A stretch of 64,000 nt of DNA, from contig CM055097.1 in NCBI GenBank assembly GCA_029204225.1, positions 69,616,572-69,680,571 of the forward strand, given 5' to 3'. The position numbers and the translations under genes are program-made. The DNA is from Diphasiastrum complanatum (Eukaryota; Streptophyta; Lycopodiopsida; Lycopodiales; Lycopodiaceae). Below the pieces are notes generated by a model. It saw only the letters and a program-made list of their open reading frames with translations. It did not search any database and was not told the DNA's origin. Below are positions 37,332 through 49,055 of this stretch, one piece after another (position 1 is the first letter of the stretch; each line of letters opens with the position of its first letter).

Positions 37332-38552
37332 ATGGCAACCTCAATTGGAGTCATGTTGGAAGCCAATGATAGGCTTACCTCAAGTAACTATTCATTATGG
37401 AAAGTGAGGATGGAGTCACTTCTTGAGATGAATGATGTTTTGGATATTGCTGTAGGTTTGGAGGAGAGACCAGCAACACAACAAGATCAATTGAGGTATG
37501 ACAGGAGGGCCAAGAAGGCTCTACACATGATAAAGATGAATGTTACCAATGAACTTCTCAAGGAAGTTGGTAAGTGCACATCATCTTTGGAAGCTTGGAA
37601 TTCATTGAAGAAGCTTTATGAATCCAAGTCTACTTCTAGAGTGTTGACTCTAAGAAGGAAAATCTTTTCTTGTTTGCAAAAGAATGAAGAAAGTCCAAGT
37701 ACTTTTGTTTTGAGAATGAAATCATTGAATGATGAGTTAGCTTGCATAGATGAAAGCATTAAGGAAGGAGAGCTTATTCAAGTGATTCTTAATGGCTTGT
37801 TGGATGCTCATGCTAACATTTTTCAAAGTATTTCTATTCAAAAGACTTTGCCAAGTTTGATGGATCTTCAAGAGATCTTGATCAATGAGGAATATAGGCT
37901 TTAAGTAAGAGTGGATCTACATCGACACTTCAAGAGGATGCTATGTTCACAAAGGGCAAATTCAAGGGCAAAACCAAAAGCAAGTGGTCTAAAGGGCAAG
38001 ATCAAGTGGATGCTTCTTCAAGTGGCAAAAAGAAGGATAGATCAAAGCTCAAGTGCTTCTATTGTGGCATCAAAGGACACTTTGCAAGTGAGTGCTACAA
38101 GAAGAAGAGAGATCAAGGAGACAAGCAAGGTAATTTTACTCTTGATGAGGATGGTTTGGATGTGCAAGATGCAAATGATGATGCTTTTGTGATGTCTTCA
38201 TGTATGCTTGCTAATGATGGAGATCTAGATCCTTGGTGGATTGATAGTGGAGCAAGTTCACACATGACCTTTCACAAAGAGTACTTCACTTCTTTGTTGG
38301 CATATGGAGATGACAAGAGGGTGATCTACACAGCCAATGATGGTGAGTGTGCAATCAAAGGGATTGGCACAATTCCTATTTCTCTCTCTACAAATTGGAG
38401 GATGTCTTGTTTATTCCATCTATTACCAAGAATTTGCTTAGTGTGAGACAAATGCTAAGTAAGGGCCTCCAGGTGGAGTTTGATGGAGATGCTTGTTTGA
38501 TCAAAAGGAAGGATGTCTTGATTGGAAAAGGTAAAATCATTATTGATTCTAC
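37332..38552 (+). pseudogene. Copia A gag, zinc knuckle and protease
   Basis: Gag starts MATSIGVMLEANDRLTSSNY and is open for 190 codons (SNYSLWKVRMESLL; IKMNVTNELLKEVGK). A one-base shift near 37,905 leads to a Lys-rich segment, a CCHC knuckle CFYCGIKGHFASEC (38,060) and protease WWIDSGASSHMTFHKEY (38,236). A second shift near 38,395 gives KLEDVLFIPSITKNLLSVRQ to GKIIIDSTG. There it stops abruptly and a different gag begins. The rest of this element is at 19.3-21.4 kb on the other strand. The first shift may be natural gag-pol organisation or decay. Confidence 0.92.
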
Positions 38553-40578
38553 AGGATGTAATGGATATTGTGAGTGGAGTTGAAGAAGAACTGCTGCACC
38601 TAATGAAGCTGCAACATTTCACAAAAGAACCAGAATTGCCCTTCATTTCATAAAAATGAATGTAACCAATGAAGTGTTAAGAGAGATCAGTACATGCACC
38701 ACTGCCAAGGAAGCTTGGGATACTCTAAAAACAATCTATGAAATTAAGAATACTTCTAGATTGCTTACACTTAGAAACCAAATCTTTCTAAGTTATCAGA
38801 GAGTAGATGAGAGTGCTTCATCATATGTCATGAGAGTTAAGGATCTTCATCAAGAGTTAGCTGGTATTGGTGATGCTCTTAAGAACACTGAACTTGTTCA
38901 AGTAGTCCTAAATGGACTTAGAGATGAGTATGACAATATTGTGCAGACTTATGCTATCGGGGAGGATCTTCCATCCTTGGAGACACTGCAAGGTGTTCTC
39001 ATTGCTGAAGAAAGCAGGCAAGAGAACAAGATGCTAAGGATCAACAGAATTTCATTGAAAGATGATGGAGATGACAAAGCACTCTTCATCAGAGACAAGT
39101 CAAGAGGCAAGGGCAAAGGAAACAACACTTCAAGAAGGAGAAAGCCCAAGAAGGTAGTGAGGATCAATCCTCACAAGCTGCAACATCCAGTGGCAAGAAG
39201 AAGCTATCAAAGATCAAGTGTTTTTTCTGTGGCAAGAAAGGACACTATGCATCAAACTATTTCAAGAAGAAGAACCAATCTAAGCAAGCTAACCTTACTA
39301 ATGAGAATGAGTTTGAGGGTGTTGAGAGTGAAAGAGAGGATTCATTAATGATGTCTACTTTTTCATCTTTTTCTTTTAAGAATGAAGAAGTTTGGTGGAT
39401 AGATAGTGGGGCTAGTTCCCATATGTCTAGTTCTAGGAACTCTTTCACTAATCTCATGCCTTATCTAGGTGCAAAAAGATCAATCTATACTGCTAATGAT
39501 GTAGAGTGTAGGATTGAAGGATAGATAGTATTCCACTGCATGCATCATCATCAAAATTGTTTTGCTTACATGATGTACTGTATGTACCTATATTGACTAA
39601 GAATCTCATTAGTGTAGGACAATTCTTTGATAGTGGATTGGATGTCAAGTTTCAAGTTGACAAGTGTATAATCTCAAGAGAAAATGAAGTTATTGCTAGG
39701 GGATCTAGAATTGGTAAGTTGTACAAACTAGATTCTAGGGAGAGTGCTAACATTTCAGATATTGCTCATGAGACCAAGGTTCTACAGGAGGATCTATGGC
39801 ATAAGAGATTGGGACATCCCAATTTCAAAGCCATGCACTCTATGGTCAAGGAAGGAAAAGTTGTTGGACTACCAAAGACACTGTCAAAGGAACTTCTACC
39901 TTGTGAAGCTTGTGTGCTGGCCAAATCACATAGAAGGCCTTTTCCTAGATCAAGTATCAAGACAAAGCAACCATTTGAACTTGTGCACTCTGATGTTCAT
40001 TTCTCATCAACTAAGATCAAAGGAGGAGCAAATTGCTTTGTCTCTTTTTTAGATGATTATACAAAATATTCTTGGATCTATATGCTGTCTTCAAAAGCCA
40101 TGGTCTATGATGTTTTTCTTACTTTCAAAGCTTATGTAGAAAAGCAATTTTTTTTCAAGTTGAAAGCTTTGAGAAGTGATAGTGGAGGAGAATACACTTC
40201 CAATAAGTTTTAAGACTTTTGTGAGAGAGAGGGTATTCAAAGAAAGTTTTCTTGTTCATATACTCCTCAGCAAAATGGAGTTGCTGAGAGAAAAAATAGA
40301 ACTTTGTGTGAATGTGCAAAAGCCATTAGGCTAGAAACTTCTCTACCTAAAGAATTCTGGGGAGGGGCAGTTGCATGTGCAAACTATCTTTGTAATAGGC
40401 TTCCAAATCTTGCAATAGAAGGAAAAACACCATTTGAGATGTTGTATAAGAAAAAGCCTAAGGTAGATCATCTTAGGATTTTTGATTGTGTATGCTTTGT
40501 GCATGTGCCTCTAGAAACTAGGAAGAAGGAAGATCCTAGTGCTGTAAAAGGAATTTTTGTAGGATATGTATTTTATTC
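38553..40578 (+). pseudogene. Copia E gag (N-truncated), protease and integrase
   Basis: Begins inside a second gag (DVMDIVSGVEEELL), then a frameshift and MNVTNEVLREISTCTTAKEA. A degraded knuckle follows, then protease WWIDSGASSHMSSSRNS (39,395). Pre-integrase is LWHKRLGHPNFKAMHSM with CEACVLAKSHRRPF. Integrase has LVHSDVHFSSTK, FLDDYTKYSWIYML and, after a stop at 40,211, YTPQQNGVAERKNRTLCE with the catalytic Glu, then TPFEMLYKKKPKVDHLRIF. It ends at VKGIFVGYVF, where a microsatellite block begins. The next expected residues (KAYK...) are at 50.5 kb on the minus strand. Confidence 0.9.
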
Positions 40579-40584
40579 TTATTC

Positions 40585-40640
40585 AAACAAATTACAAATT
40601 TAACTTTCTAACAATGTAATTCATCATATACTATGTATTC

Positions 40641-40692
<52 letters not shown>

Positions 40693-40901
40693 GTCTCTCT
40701 CTCTCTCTCTCTAACAAATTACAAAGCTAACATTCAATTATCAGCATACACTATCTATTCATCTAGTACCTTAAACCCTAAATCAAAATGCAAAACACCT
40801 CTCTCTCTCTCTCTCAAATTTTTCATTCTATTTTATTCTTGTTCAAACAAATTATAAAGTTAACTTTCTAACAATGTAATTCATCATACACTATGTATTA
40901 G

Positions 40902-40997
<96 letters not shown>

Positions 40998-41044
40998 CCT
41001 CCCTCCCTCCCTCCCTCCCTCCCTCCCTCCCTCCCTCCCTCCCT

Positions 41045-41112
<68 letters not shown>

Positions 41113-41130
41113 TCTAACGTTCAATTATCA
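40585..41130. repeat. Complex CT-microsatellite block with duplicated flanks
   Basis: CT runs at about 40,644-40,712, 40,800-40,815 and 40,905-41,106, the last containing about 15 CCCT units (40,991-41,052). Each run is preceded by related sequence (AACTTTCTAACAATGTAATT; CATCATACACTATGTATT) or followed by related sequence (CTATCTATTCATCTAGTACC). The same flank occurs beside the GA run at 50.5 kb in inverse orientation, so the microsatellite travels with a defined repeat. Confidence 0.92.
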
Positions 41131-42140
41131 TCACCACTATCTATTCATCTATTACCCTCCCCAAATTCAAGTGAACTCATCATGAAGTTGGAGGGAGCCA
41201 CTATAATAGAGGATTCTTGGAGAATAGTAAAAATGCTCTATAAATCGAGTATTATCTTGAGGACTCAAGGAAATGTACCTACCTTGAAGAAAGTGCATAA
41301 TTAGTTGGTGAGTGCGACATGCCAACATAGAAGCAAGAAGAAATGCAGCTTCAAAAAATCAACTCAAAATATAGAAAAAAATCCTTCTTTATAAAATATA
41401 AGAGAAGGCAAATAGGCAAAAGGGGCAACAAGGATTTATGGTGGTTGGCTCCTCTGCAAAATTGCAATAGGCTTCAATAAATTTCTTTGGTGAGAATGTT
41501 TAATGATTTAATCTTTTAAGAGATACATGCTCCTGGTGAGGCTATTGTACATCAACTTTTTCTCGACCATTGATAATTGTAGAGTGCCTTGAAGGACTAG
41601 AAGTAATGTCCTATAAATCTGAAGTATATAAAGTCATGTCTTCACTCACTTTTCACTTGTTGTTTAGATCATAAAACTGATATTCAAGAAATATTGCATG
41701 TCTACTAATAAAATCTTCTTTGTCAAAGGATTACAAAAATTATTAGCTTTGCATCTAGAAGCATGTCCTACAAAAAATGACTTAGTGCTAGAGTTATCTA
41801 AATTTTTTTCTAAGCTCTATTGGAGCTTGTACAGATTTTTAAAGCAATACAACTAGCACTACTACAAAAGTGTGCATAAAGGGTGGACTTTGAGGGCAGC
41901 CATTTTTTAGGCCGCCCTTTAAGCATGCTTAAAGATCTTAATCAACCACATAGTCTTGTTTACTCAACAACGTGAATGAGCAAGTGAGTCATGATGTCAA
42001 AAAAAGCCTGGTGGAAAAGCCTTTTCTAGATCCAACATAAGACAAATTTTGTTTCATTATGTAAGGCATCATACTTGCTTGGATCAATTCTCTTGGCACA
42101 TATAATCTATCTAAAAATGAGATTATTCTTATCTAGAAAT
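41131..42140. other. Gene-poor; possible CACTA-type terminus at 41,857
   Basis: No gene. At 41,857 the sequence CACTACTACAAAAGTG followed by GAGGGCAGCC and its near complement GGCCGCCCTT looks like the end of a CACTA-type or MITE-like element. No matching second end was found. Confidence 0.35.
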
Positions 42141-42480
42141 AGAAGGAGGCTGCATAGGCTCACATACATCAGTTTGAATAAGATCTAAAAGACCTTTAGA
42201 TTTGTGAGCAAAAACATGAAAGGAGTCATGTTTGCCAATTTGACAACTTTGACAAGTTGTGGCTTCCATTTTACTATCATAATCTAGATCCTAAACCATT
42301 TTCTTATTTGAAATATGTTGAATGCTATTGAGGTTTATGACCAATCTATAATGCAATAATATGCTCTTACTCATTGAAGTAATAGTTGAGAGAGCTTGAG
42401 TAGTTGATGAATAGTAATTGCCTTTCTTATGAAAATAAACTTGTCTTTTTTCAAGTGCAAGGTAATCTCTTACTTTTATT
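42141..42480 (-). pseudogene. Copia GAG-pre-integrase fragment
   Basis: Minus-strand frame with HISNKKMV, CQSCQIGKHDSFHVFAHKSK and LLDLIQTDVCEPMQPPS. This is the zinc-binding pre-integrase block followed by the first integrase Asp of a copia element. It is degenerate and unattached to other domains. Family not assigned. Confidence 0.7.
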
Positions 42481-43895
42481 GATAAAAATACCTTCTATAT
42501 TAAATTCAACTTTGTGACACAGGTCTACTATTCTACTTATAGAGAGTAGACGCTTTGTAAGATTTTGAACATGAAGAAATCATCACTTTGAAACTATGAC
42601 TTAATGTTGGGGTTCTTTCGGATGAGGATTGGTCCTCATCAAAAAGCCCTAAAAGAGGAAGGCCTCACACTACCCTTATGTGAGTAATTGAGGAAAGGCC
42701 ACTTCCAGTCTTGATGGCTCTCTTGAGCACCCTAGTTCATAAAAGTTCAAATCCACATGCAAGTGCAAACAAGCCAGATATACTATAAATCAATCACATT
42801 CAAGCACTAAAAGATTTGATTTTATTCAATCATGGTTGATATAGCCCATTTCTAGCCCAAAAACACCAATTTTTTGGCCAAAAATCACTGTTTAAGCACC
42901 CTTTTGACTTTTCAATCGGTATGCAATCATTAGAATCAATCATAATGACTGTAAAATGGCAAGTAAAATTTTGAAAAACGTTCAAGATTAGTAGCTTTGA
43001 TAAATTTCAAGCAAAAAATTTGAATTCTAGTTGAAAAATTACAAAAAACCGTCAAAAATCCATTGATATCCATTATTTTCTATGGAAAAAGTCCATAATC
43101 ATGACCAATAGGCTGAAAGTACATCAATATTTAAGAATACGCGTACTTGGAGGTCAATTCCGCCACCTAGAAGTGAAGAGATCCACCAAAAAGCTACAAA
43201 AAGTAAGAATCTCGACTCCACCTTCTGATTGATGTAATCCTTAGCTCGATTGCCAAGTGAAGATCTTCTCAAATACTATTCCATGCAACCAAAAGGACAC
43301 ATGTGGAGCAAAACTACCCAACCAAGATAAGTTTGCTAGTCAATGCCATAACCACTTCAACCCCAAACCCAGATGAATGAATACAAGAGAGGAGGGGATC
43401 CTGGCTTCTGAAATCAGAAAAGACAATCAAGAGATGGACAAGTTCCACTAGGATATATATTATCCAAATGACTAGAGAATATTCTCTCTAAGATCCCTCC
43501 ATTCCTATCAAAAGCAATTGACTTCCTATTCTTGCATTAGTACAATAGTACTACACTCTGACTGATTAAGGCGTCAACAGAGAATCGAGAAATGTTCGAT
43601 GTATTCGCGATTGATGAGGCGTAACTAACAACCTTATAATACACTGGAGGACTGGCTATCCATGTCAGGAATTATTCTGAGTCCCACATATTGGACATGG
43701 ACATAATAGAATCACTCTCATGCATAGTTTTATTCCACAAAAAACCATTCTTGTAGAGAAAGATATCAAGATCTTTGGGTGAAAACCCCACTTGCTTCAA
43801 GAAGAACACCTTCTTTAGTTCTCCTTATTTTTTTCGGAGACTTTCTAAGGCACATTGGCTCTCACTAGAGGTTGTGGTACAACTAGTTTAGTGCT
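42481..43895. other. No gene recognised
   Basis: AT-rich, short frames only. Confidence 0.4.
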
Positions 43896-43900
43896 GAAAT

Positions 43901-44480
43901 TTACAACAAGTCGTTTGGTGTAGTATCGATTGCAAATGATGTACTCTTATCAATCAACACTATGATGTTCCAATGACCAGCTAGAAATTTCGATAGTTTT
44001 CTAGTTTTTGTGTCCTTAGAAAACAATGTCTCTTCTCCTCCTTGAGTTGAAGTGGCTCCTCCTCTTTCTTGTAATCTATGTTCTTTAGCCACCAAAACCT
44101 CTTGCAAGTCCTCAACACTTGGCAATGCCTTTTGGATGGTTGAAACTTTTACAAGCCTGATCATCTACCAATCCATTGAGCATTACTTGTACAAGCTCTA
44201 CTTCTTTAATGCCATCATCAATACATGCTAGATCATCATTTAAGACTTCGACTCTTAAAATAAAGGCATGAGCACGTTCCCCTTCCTTTTGAATACATTG
44301 GACAATTTGCCTTCTTAGGGTTAGAACCCTAGAAGTGGACTTACTTTCATACACCTTCAAGACATTCCAAGCTTCACTTGAAGAAGTGAATTTCCCAACT
44401 TCCTTAAGAAGTTCATTTGTCACATTCATTTTTATGATGTGGAGTGTCTTCTGGGCCCTCTTATCATACCTTAATTGGTC
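43901..44480 (-). pseudogene. Copia gag fragment (A-like)
   Basis: Minus-strand frame IIKMNVTNELLKEVGKFTSS, then KSTSRVLTLRRQIVQC and VLNDDLACIDDGIKEVEL, close to copia A gag at 37.5-37.8 kb. A frameshift near 44,130 leads to TIQKALPSVEDLQEVL. No zinc knuckle is visible. A separate, older copy of the same gag family in opposite orientation to the copia A gag. Confidence 0.85.
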
Positions 44481-44489
44481 TTGACCGAC

Positions 44490-45437
44490 TCACCCGAATT
44501 TGATTCCTGAGCACAAGTATACTACGCAAATATATAAGCTCTCTCTACAACGACATGCAGCTTTACTCTCAAAAGTCGAAACGTCTGTGCAATCAATCAA
44601 CTGAAGTAGAAGCAGGACCAACATCGAAGTCTCCAACTTCGAAGTCATCGACATCCTATCAACAAACTCCATCAACTTCGAAGTCCACATCATCGACTTC
44701 TCTGACTTTGAAGTCCACGTCATCGACTTCCCAGACATCGAAGTCATTGAAGTCCTGGCAACATCTCCATTGACATCGAAGTCCATGTCATCAACTTCAA
44801 AGTCACTGAAGTCATTGACAACAACATCTTCTCAAGAGCAAGCCGGTCAACTCGACTTGCCCAAACTCTTTGACGATCGTCAAATTGTCACCATTCAAAA
44901 TGGAGCTCTTCCTCTACCTTGTCCGATGCAGACTACATTACAGTTTACTTCAGTACTTCTTAGTAACTGCATTGTTTCATGCTCGTTGCACACACAGTCA
45001 TTGTAAATGTTCCGTGTATATATACATAACGGCAACTCATGAATAAGTAAGTCAGCAAGAAGTGAGAGTGATCACACAAAGATCCACGCAGATCAGTAGC
45101 GTAATTCAAAGTTCCTCAGCGAACTCCATTGTATCTTAATTATTTGATTCCATAGGATCAAAGATCTTAGAGAGTGAAAGTTATTCAAGAAGTAGGGATA
45201 GTTATTAAATCTGTAGCTAGCTAAGTAAGATCACATTACATAGTGCACCATTACTCTGAACCATTCTTGGGCACATGATCATGATTTGATAGTTGTATTC
45301 ACAACGGCTTAATTCAGATTCTCTATTTTCCTATGTATGTTGCATTATGAATGCTTTTTGATAATTCCTCTTTCATACGCTGATACTCACTCCATGACTC
45401 ACTCAAGATATCTAAATTTGAAGGAAGCATGGTTGTC
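44490..45437 (+). repeat. Copia D LTR with U3 repeats and TATA box
   Basis: The right part (45,160-45,437) matches the copia D LTR at 26,790-27,070. Upstream lie about ten copies of a TCGAAGTC-type motif (44,610-44,820), often paired as ACTTCGAAGTC dyads. A TATATATA box follows at 45,017-45,024. Repeats before a TATA box are typical of LTR U3 promoters. The left boundary is an estimate. At 45,437 the LTR is cut off by copia B RNase H. Short ORFs rich in Ser/Thr/Lys here come from the repeats. Confidence 0.65.
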
Positions 45438-45828
45438 AGACAACTATTTCCTTATCATCTTGTGAAGTTGAATACGAATCTCTTACAACCACAACAAAGG
45501 AGGTTTTATGGATCAAAAGGCTACCTTTGGAGCTAAAGTCTTATGCAGATGAAGATCTTTCAACTATCAAGAATGATAACATTTCTGCTCAGGCTCTAGC
45601 AAATAATCCAATCTTTCATGCAAGGAGCAAACATATCGAAACGGCTCATCATTTTGTAAGAGAAAAAGTCATTGGGAGAGAGATCTCATTGGAACATGTT
45701 GCATCTTTAGATTGTGTTGTAGATCTTTTCACCAAGCCTCTACTCAAAAATGTCTTTATAAAGATGAGGTCTAACCTTGGCCTAATTTTGAAGTCTATGT
45801 TGATAGGAACATAAATTTCAAGGAGGAG
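45438..45828 (+). pseudogene. Copia B RNase H, C-terminal part
   Basis: A continuous frame TTISLSSCEVEYESLTTTTK, then NDNISAQALANNPIFHARSK, HIETAHHFVREKVIGR and a stop at 45,814. It is the C-terminal half of copia RNase H with its catalytic Glu, Asp and late His. A purine tract (AAGGAGGAG) follows and leads directly into the 3' LTR at 45,829. The N-terminal half is missing. Confidence 0.9.
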
Positions 45829-46561
45829 TGTGAAGATTATTAAAATATTATCTTCCTATCTCGAGTTTGGGGCCATGTCCATGGTAATTTTCTAAAAATT
45901 TCATGTTGTACATAAAAGGTATGTGAATTGAGCACATAACCTTCTAGTATAGCTCAGATTTGAGTTAGATAGATTCAATTTTGATGACATGCAAAAGTTT
46001 AGATAGCATGCAATGTCATACTGTATGCATGCAAGTCACATGCAATCAGTGCATACAACATGCAAAGTGGTTTTTGTGATCTACACATGTCTATGCAGTT
46101 TTATGAGTTGACATGTAGTACATGCAACATCCATGCATGCAGTTACACATGTGGATCTATGGTAGGTGAATTAGTTCAGTTAAGTGGACTTTCCATGCAA
46201 CTCCAATGTAGGAATTCGAGTCTCTCTCATGTAGGGAAAGCTTGGCATGTTTTGCCATATTGTGAATATTGAAATTGGTGTTTTGGACTCATTCTCTCTC
46301 TACCCGAGTTTTCCATCATTTATTTTCTCTCTCTACTTGAGAGCATGCTATTTTCCCCATACCGAACACTTAGAATTATTTTTAACATTTATTTCTCATA
46401 GTGAGGAGTTAGATTTTTTCATCTGATGTAGGCCATTGTGCTCTTGTCATACATTTTTCAAGTATACTATTCTCTGATCAATCTTCTGCAATCACAACAC
46501 CTCGGTAAGATCCTGTAGGGTGTGTGGTGAAGTTCACACGTGCTAAAAACTTCACAGGTAG
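45829..46561 (+). repeat. Copia B 3' LTR (728 bp) with target duplication
   Basis: LTR 45,829-46,556 (TGTGAAGATTATT to AAACTTCACA), followed by GGTAG at 46,557-46,561. It is not followed by a primer site, in keeping with a 3' LTR. Highly similar to 22,522-23,251 on the other strand. Confidence 0.94.
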
Positions 46562-47622
46562 CTCCTGAGTCTAGGATCACCTCTTGTGTGTTAGGCGTTG
46601 ATGCTGCACACACATCTATACAAATGTAGGTGGTCGAACAATTTTTGTTCGATCTTTCTTCGCCCATTTTTGAGCTCTCAAGCTCCTCGACATAGGACGA
46701 ACTGTTACTGTTCTCTTGTTTGCTTTGTGCTGATTTGTTCCTTTAGGCAACAATCCATGGCTGCATGACCCTTCTTGTGGCAGTGGATACATTCAATTTT
46801 CGGATTGAGCCGGCGTGTATCAACTATGTGCCCATTTCGTCTGCATCTCATGCAAGTCTTCTTTTCTCCACCTTGCTGTTTCAACTTCCCTTTGTTCTTC
46901 CACTTGCCTTTGATGGTCCCCTCTGCTTGCTGATCATGATCCCGTCTTTGATTCGACTGCCTCTTAGGCTTGAATTGTTTCTTGGCCTTTTCTTTGTTGT
47001 CGTAGAGAGACTGGTCAGAACCATCCTTGTGATCAAGGTGCTCCCTCGCCTCGGCTTCCTCTCGAATTTCGACAATTGCCTTTTTGAGGGTCATTGTAGG
47101 ATCTTTCGTGAGCAGGGTTATGGTTGTTTGGAAAGATCAGGTAAGGCTCTCAACATGTAAGTGAGTTGCTTCTTAGCTGACACTGTATTTTCTGCTCCAA
47201 AATTGTGCAGTGATAGAAATAGATCCTTCATCTTCCTTACAAAGGAGGTGAGGTCTTTCCCATCCCACTATAGATTGGTCAGCTAATCTTCCAGCATCAT
47301 TATTTGACTTCTTGATTTCGTTTGAAATCTCGTGAGCCACTGTATCCCACATCTCCTTTGTCTTGGAGAGTGTTGCCAGGTCAAGTGTGAAACTATCCTC
47401 GATGGATGAAGATAGCAAGGTTACTGACTTGTCATTTTTCTCTCTCCACTCACATAGCTCTTTGCCTGATGTCGTAGGCATCTCGTCTGTGCCATCCACC
47501 CAGGGGAATAAACCTTCACCCTTTAGTATCAATGATGTCTTAACTTTCCAGGCTAGAAAGTTAGATTTTGAAGAATCCAGAACTGTACAGATCTTGCTCT
47601 GTATGCTGCTGATTGAAGCCAT
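46562..47622 (-). pseudogene. Copia C gag, zinc knuckles and start of protease
   Basis: Gag begins MASISSIQSKICTVLDSSKS at 47,622 with FLAWKVKTSLILKGEG and TKEMWDTVAHEIS. After a frameshift near 47,290 comes a basic region (46,705-47,094) with two knuckles, CMRCRRNGHIVDTR (last Cys lost) and CIHCHKKGHAAMDC. Protease starts as TPNTQEVILDSGAT and is cut at that point by copia B. The protease continues at 23,252 on the plus strand. Confidence 0.92.
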
Positions 47623-47721
47623 TGCTTTTGAATTCGTGTATACTTGTTGATGGTTGATCGTTTGAATGCTCAGCCCCTTGGATCTGATTGCCTTTGGCTA
47701 TGTCGGACTTTGACAAGGTAG

Positions 47722-48780
47722 GCTCTGATACCACTGATGACAAGAAATGCACTCAAAAAGTGCAAAATTCTAGCCAAAACAACTCTGGTGACAAACTGAC
47801 AGAATTAAATCACGAACAATTTGCGAACTTTTTTGCGACACTCGAATTATTTCTATTCGAGTCAGATCAATCAGACTCTATAACGCAACCAAACAAAACG
47901 AGTTCTAGAAGAAAATGAAACGAAACGAAGCAAAGCAAAACTTGCACTAACATTGATTCATGCTGGAAGCACAGATCGCGAAACTATACGAAATGACATG
48001 AAGCGAAATAATTCGCGACAAGATCAATCAAGCAATCAAGCTCAATAACGAGACGAGACGAGACGAAACACAATGAAATGAAATGAAACCTAGGTGGGCC
48101 TCTGAGATTGATTTATCCTTATTGCCAGGTGATCGTGAAGCGAAGCACGAAGCGAAAGGATTCATGAACAAGATCACTTGGTCAGAAATTCAGATGTGAT
48201 CGCTGGTCACTGCCGGCTGTATCACTCCTATAATCCTTCAAAGAGTAGTCAAGCACAACTGATCTACATTAACAAATTAATGCAGCATTCAACAAAATCA
48301 AACCAAGGTGCAGAATAGAATGAACAAGCGAATTAGACACACGAATAGTAGCAGACTAATTGGCATACAAGATCATACAATCATCTAGAATAATAATGTG
48401 CACAATAGCTACAAAATCATCTATTGATTTTTCAGATTCTTCAAGCACTGCATGCAGATCCACACAATGCGTTGGCGTGAGAGAAAAATAGTTCTCTCAT
48501 GAATTCGAGTCTCGCTAACTAGCGGACCTTGGATCTACAGACCCTATTACAAAATTATCTTGCAAGCAGGCAGATTCATATTCTGTATTTTTTGTCTTCT
48601 TGACTCTTGTCTTGCTTACTAGCATTAGACTTACTGTAATGTGCATTGAATCAGAAAGTATATAGTTCACGAACAATTTCGTGTCGCGTTCTTGTAACTT
48701 ACAGATTAGAAAGATTTAACATCTAGAACTAATTTGCGAATTACAAGAGTGGCAGATTAGCCATGATCTAAAACACTTCT
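47722..48780 (-). repeat. Copia C 5' LTR with primer-binding site
   Basis: GCTCTGATACCA at 47,722-47,733 is the reverse complement of the primer site, just upstream of the gag start. The LTR ends at 47,735 (TGATGACAAG on the plus strand) and extends right. Its first 300 bases match the 3' LTR fragment at 24,231-24,534 in reverse complement, with repeated TTTCG motifs. The outer edge is uncertain. Confidence 0.75.
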
Positions 48781-48828
48781 GATGATGTCATGATATCAAA
48801 TCAGATATCTGCACCCAATATATGATGG

Positions 48829-49055
48829 CTCTGATACCAACTTGTTGGGTTCCTACTAGTCTGATAATGCCAACGAGTTGGGTTTGAATATCCCTGGCAC
48901 AAGCTTGTTGGGTTTCTAGTATGCGGAATAAATAGAGAGAACTAACATGCAAATTATAACAGGATCTTTACCAAACTATAGCTTCAGACTTTAACTTAGA
49001 TCAACAAGAATGATATCTTATAGGTGTCGAAGATAGCCATGAAGGGAGCAAAACA
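48829..49055 (-). repeat. Copia D 5' LTR end with primer-binding site
   Basis: The reverse complement matches 27,075-27,294 and 45,400-45,437. The LTR ends at 48,843 (CCAACA on the minus strand) and is followed by TTGGTATCAGAG (48,829-48,840). The upstream side is truncated at 49,055, where copia E RNase H joins. Confidence 0.8.

Noticed and set aside
21363-45437. A single inversion explaining copia A, B and E together
   Set aside because: Un-inverting 21.4-45.4 kb restores B and C and puts A halves on the same strand, but leaves the 38.6-45.4 kb block inside A and the E halves in the wrong order. At least one further event or assembly error is needed.
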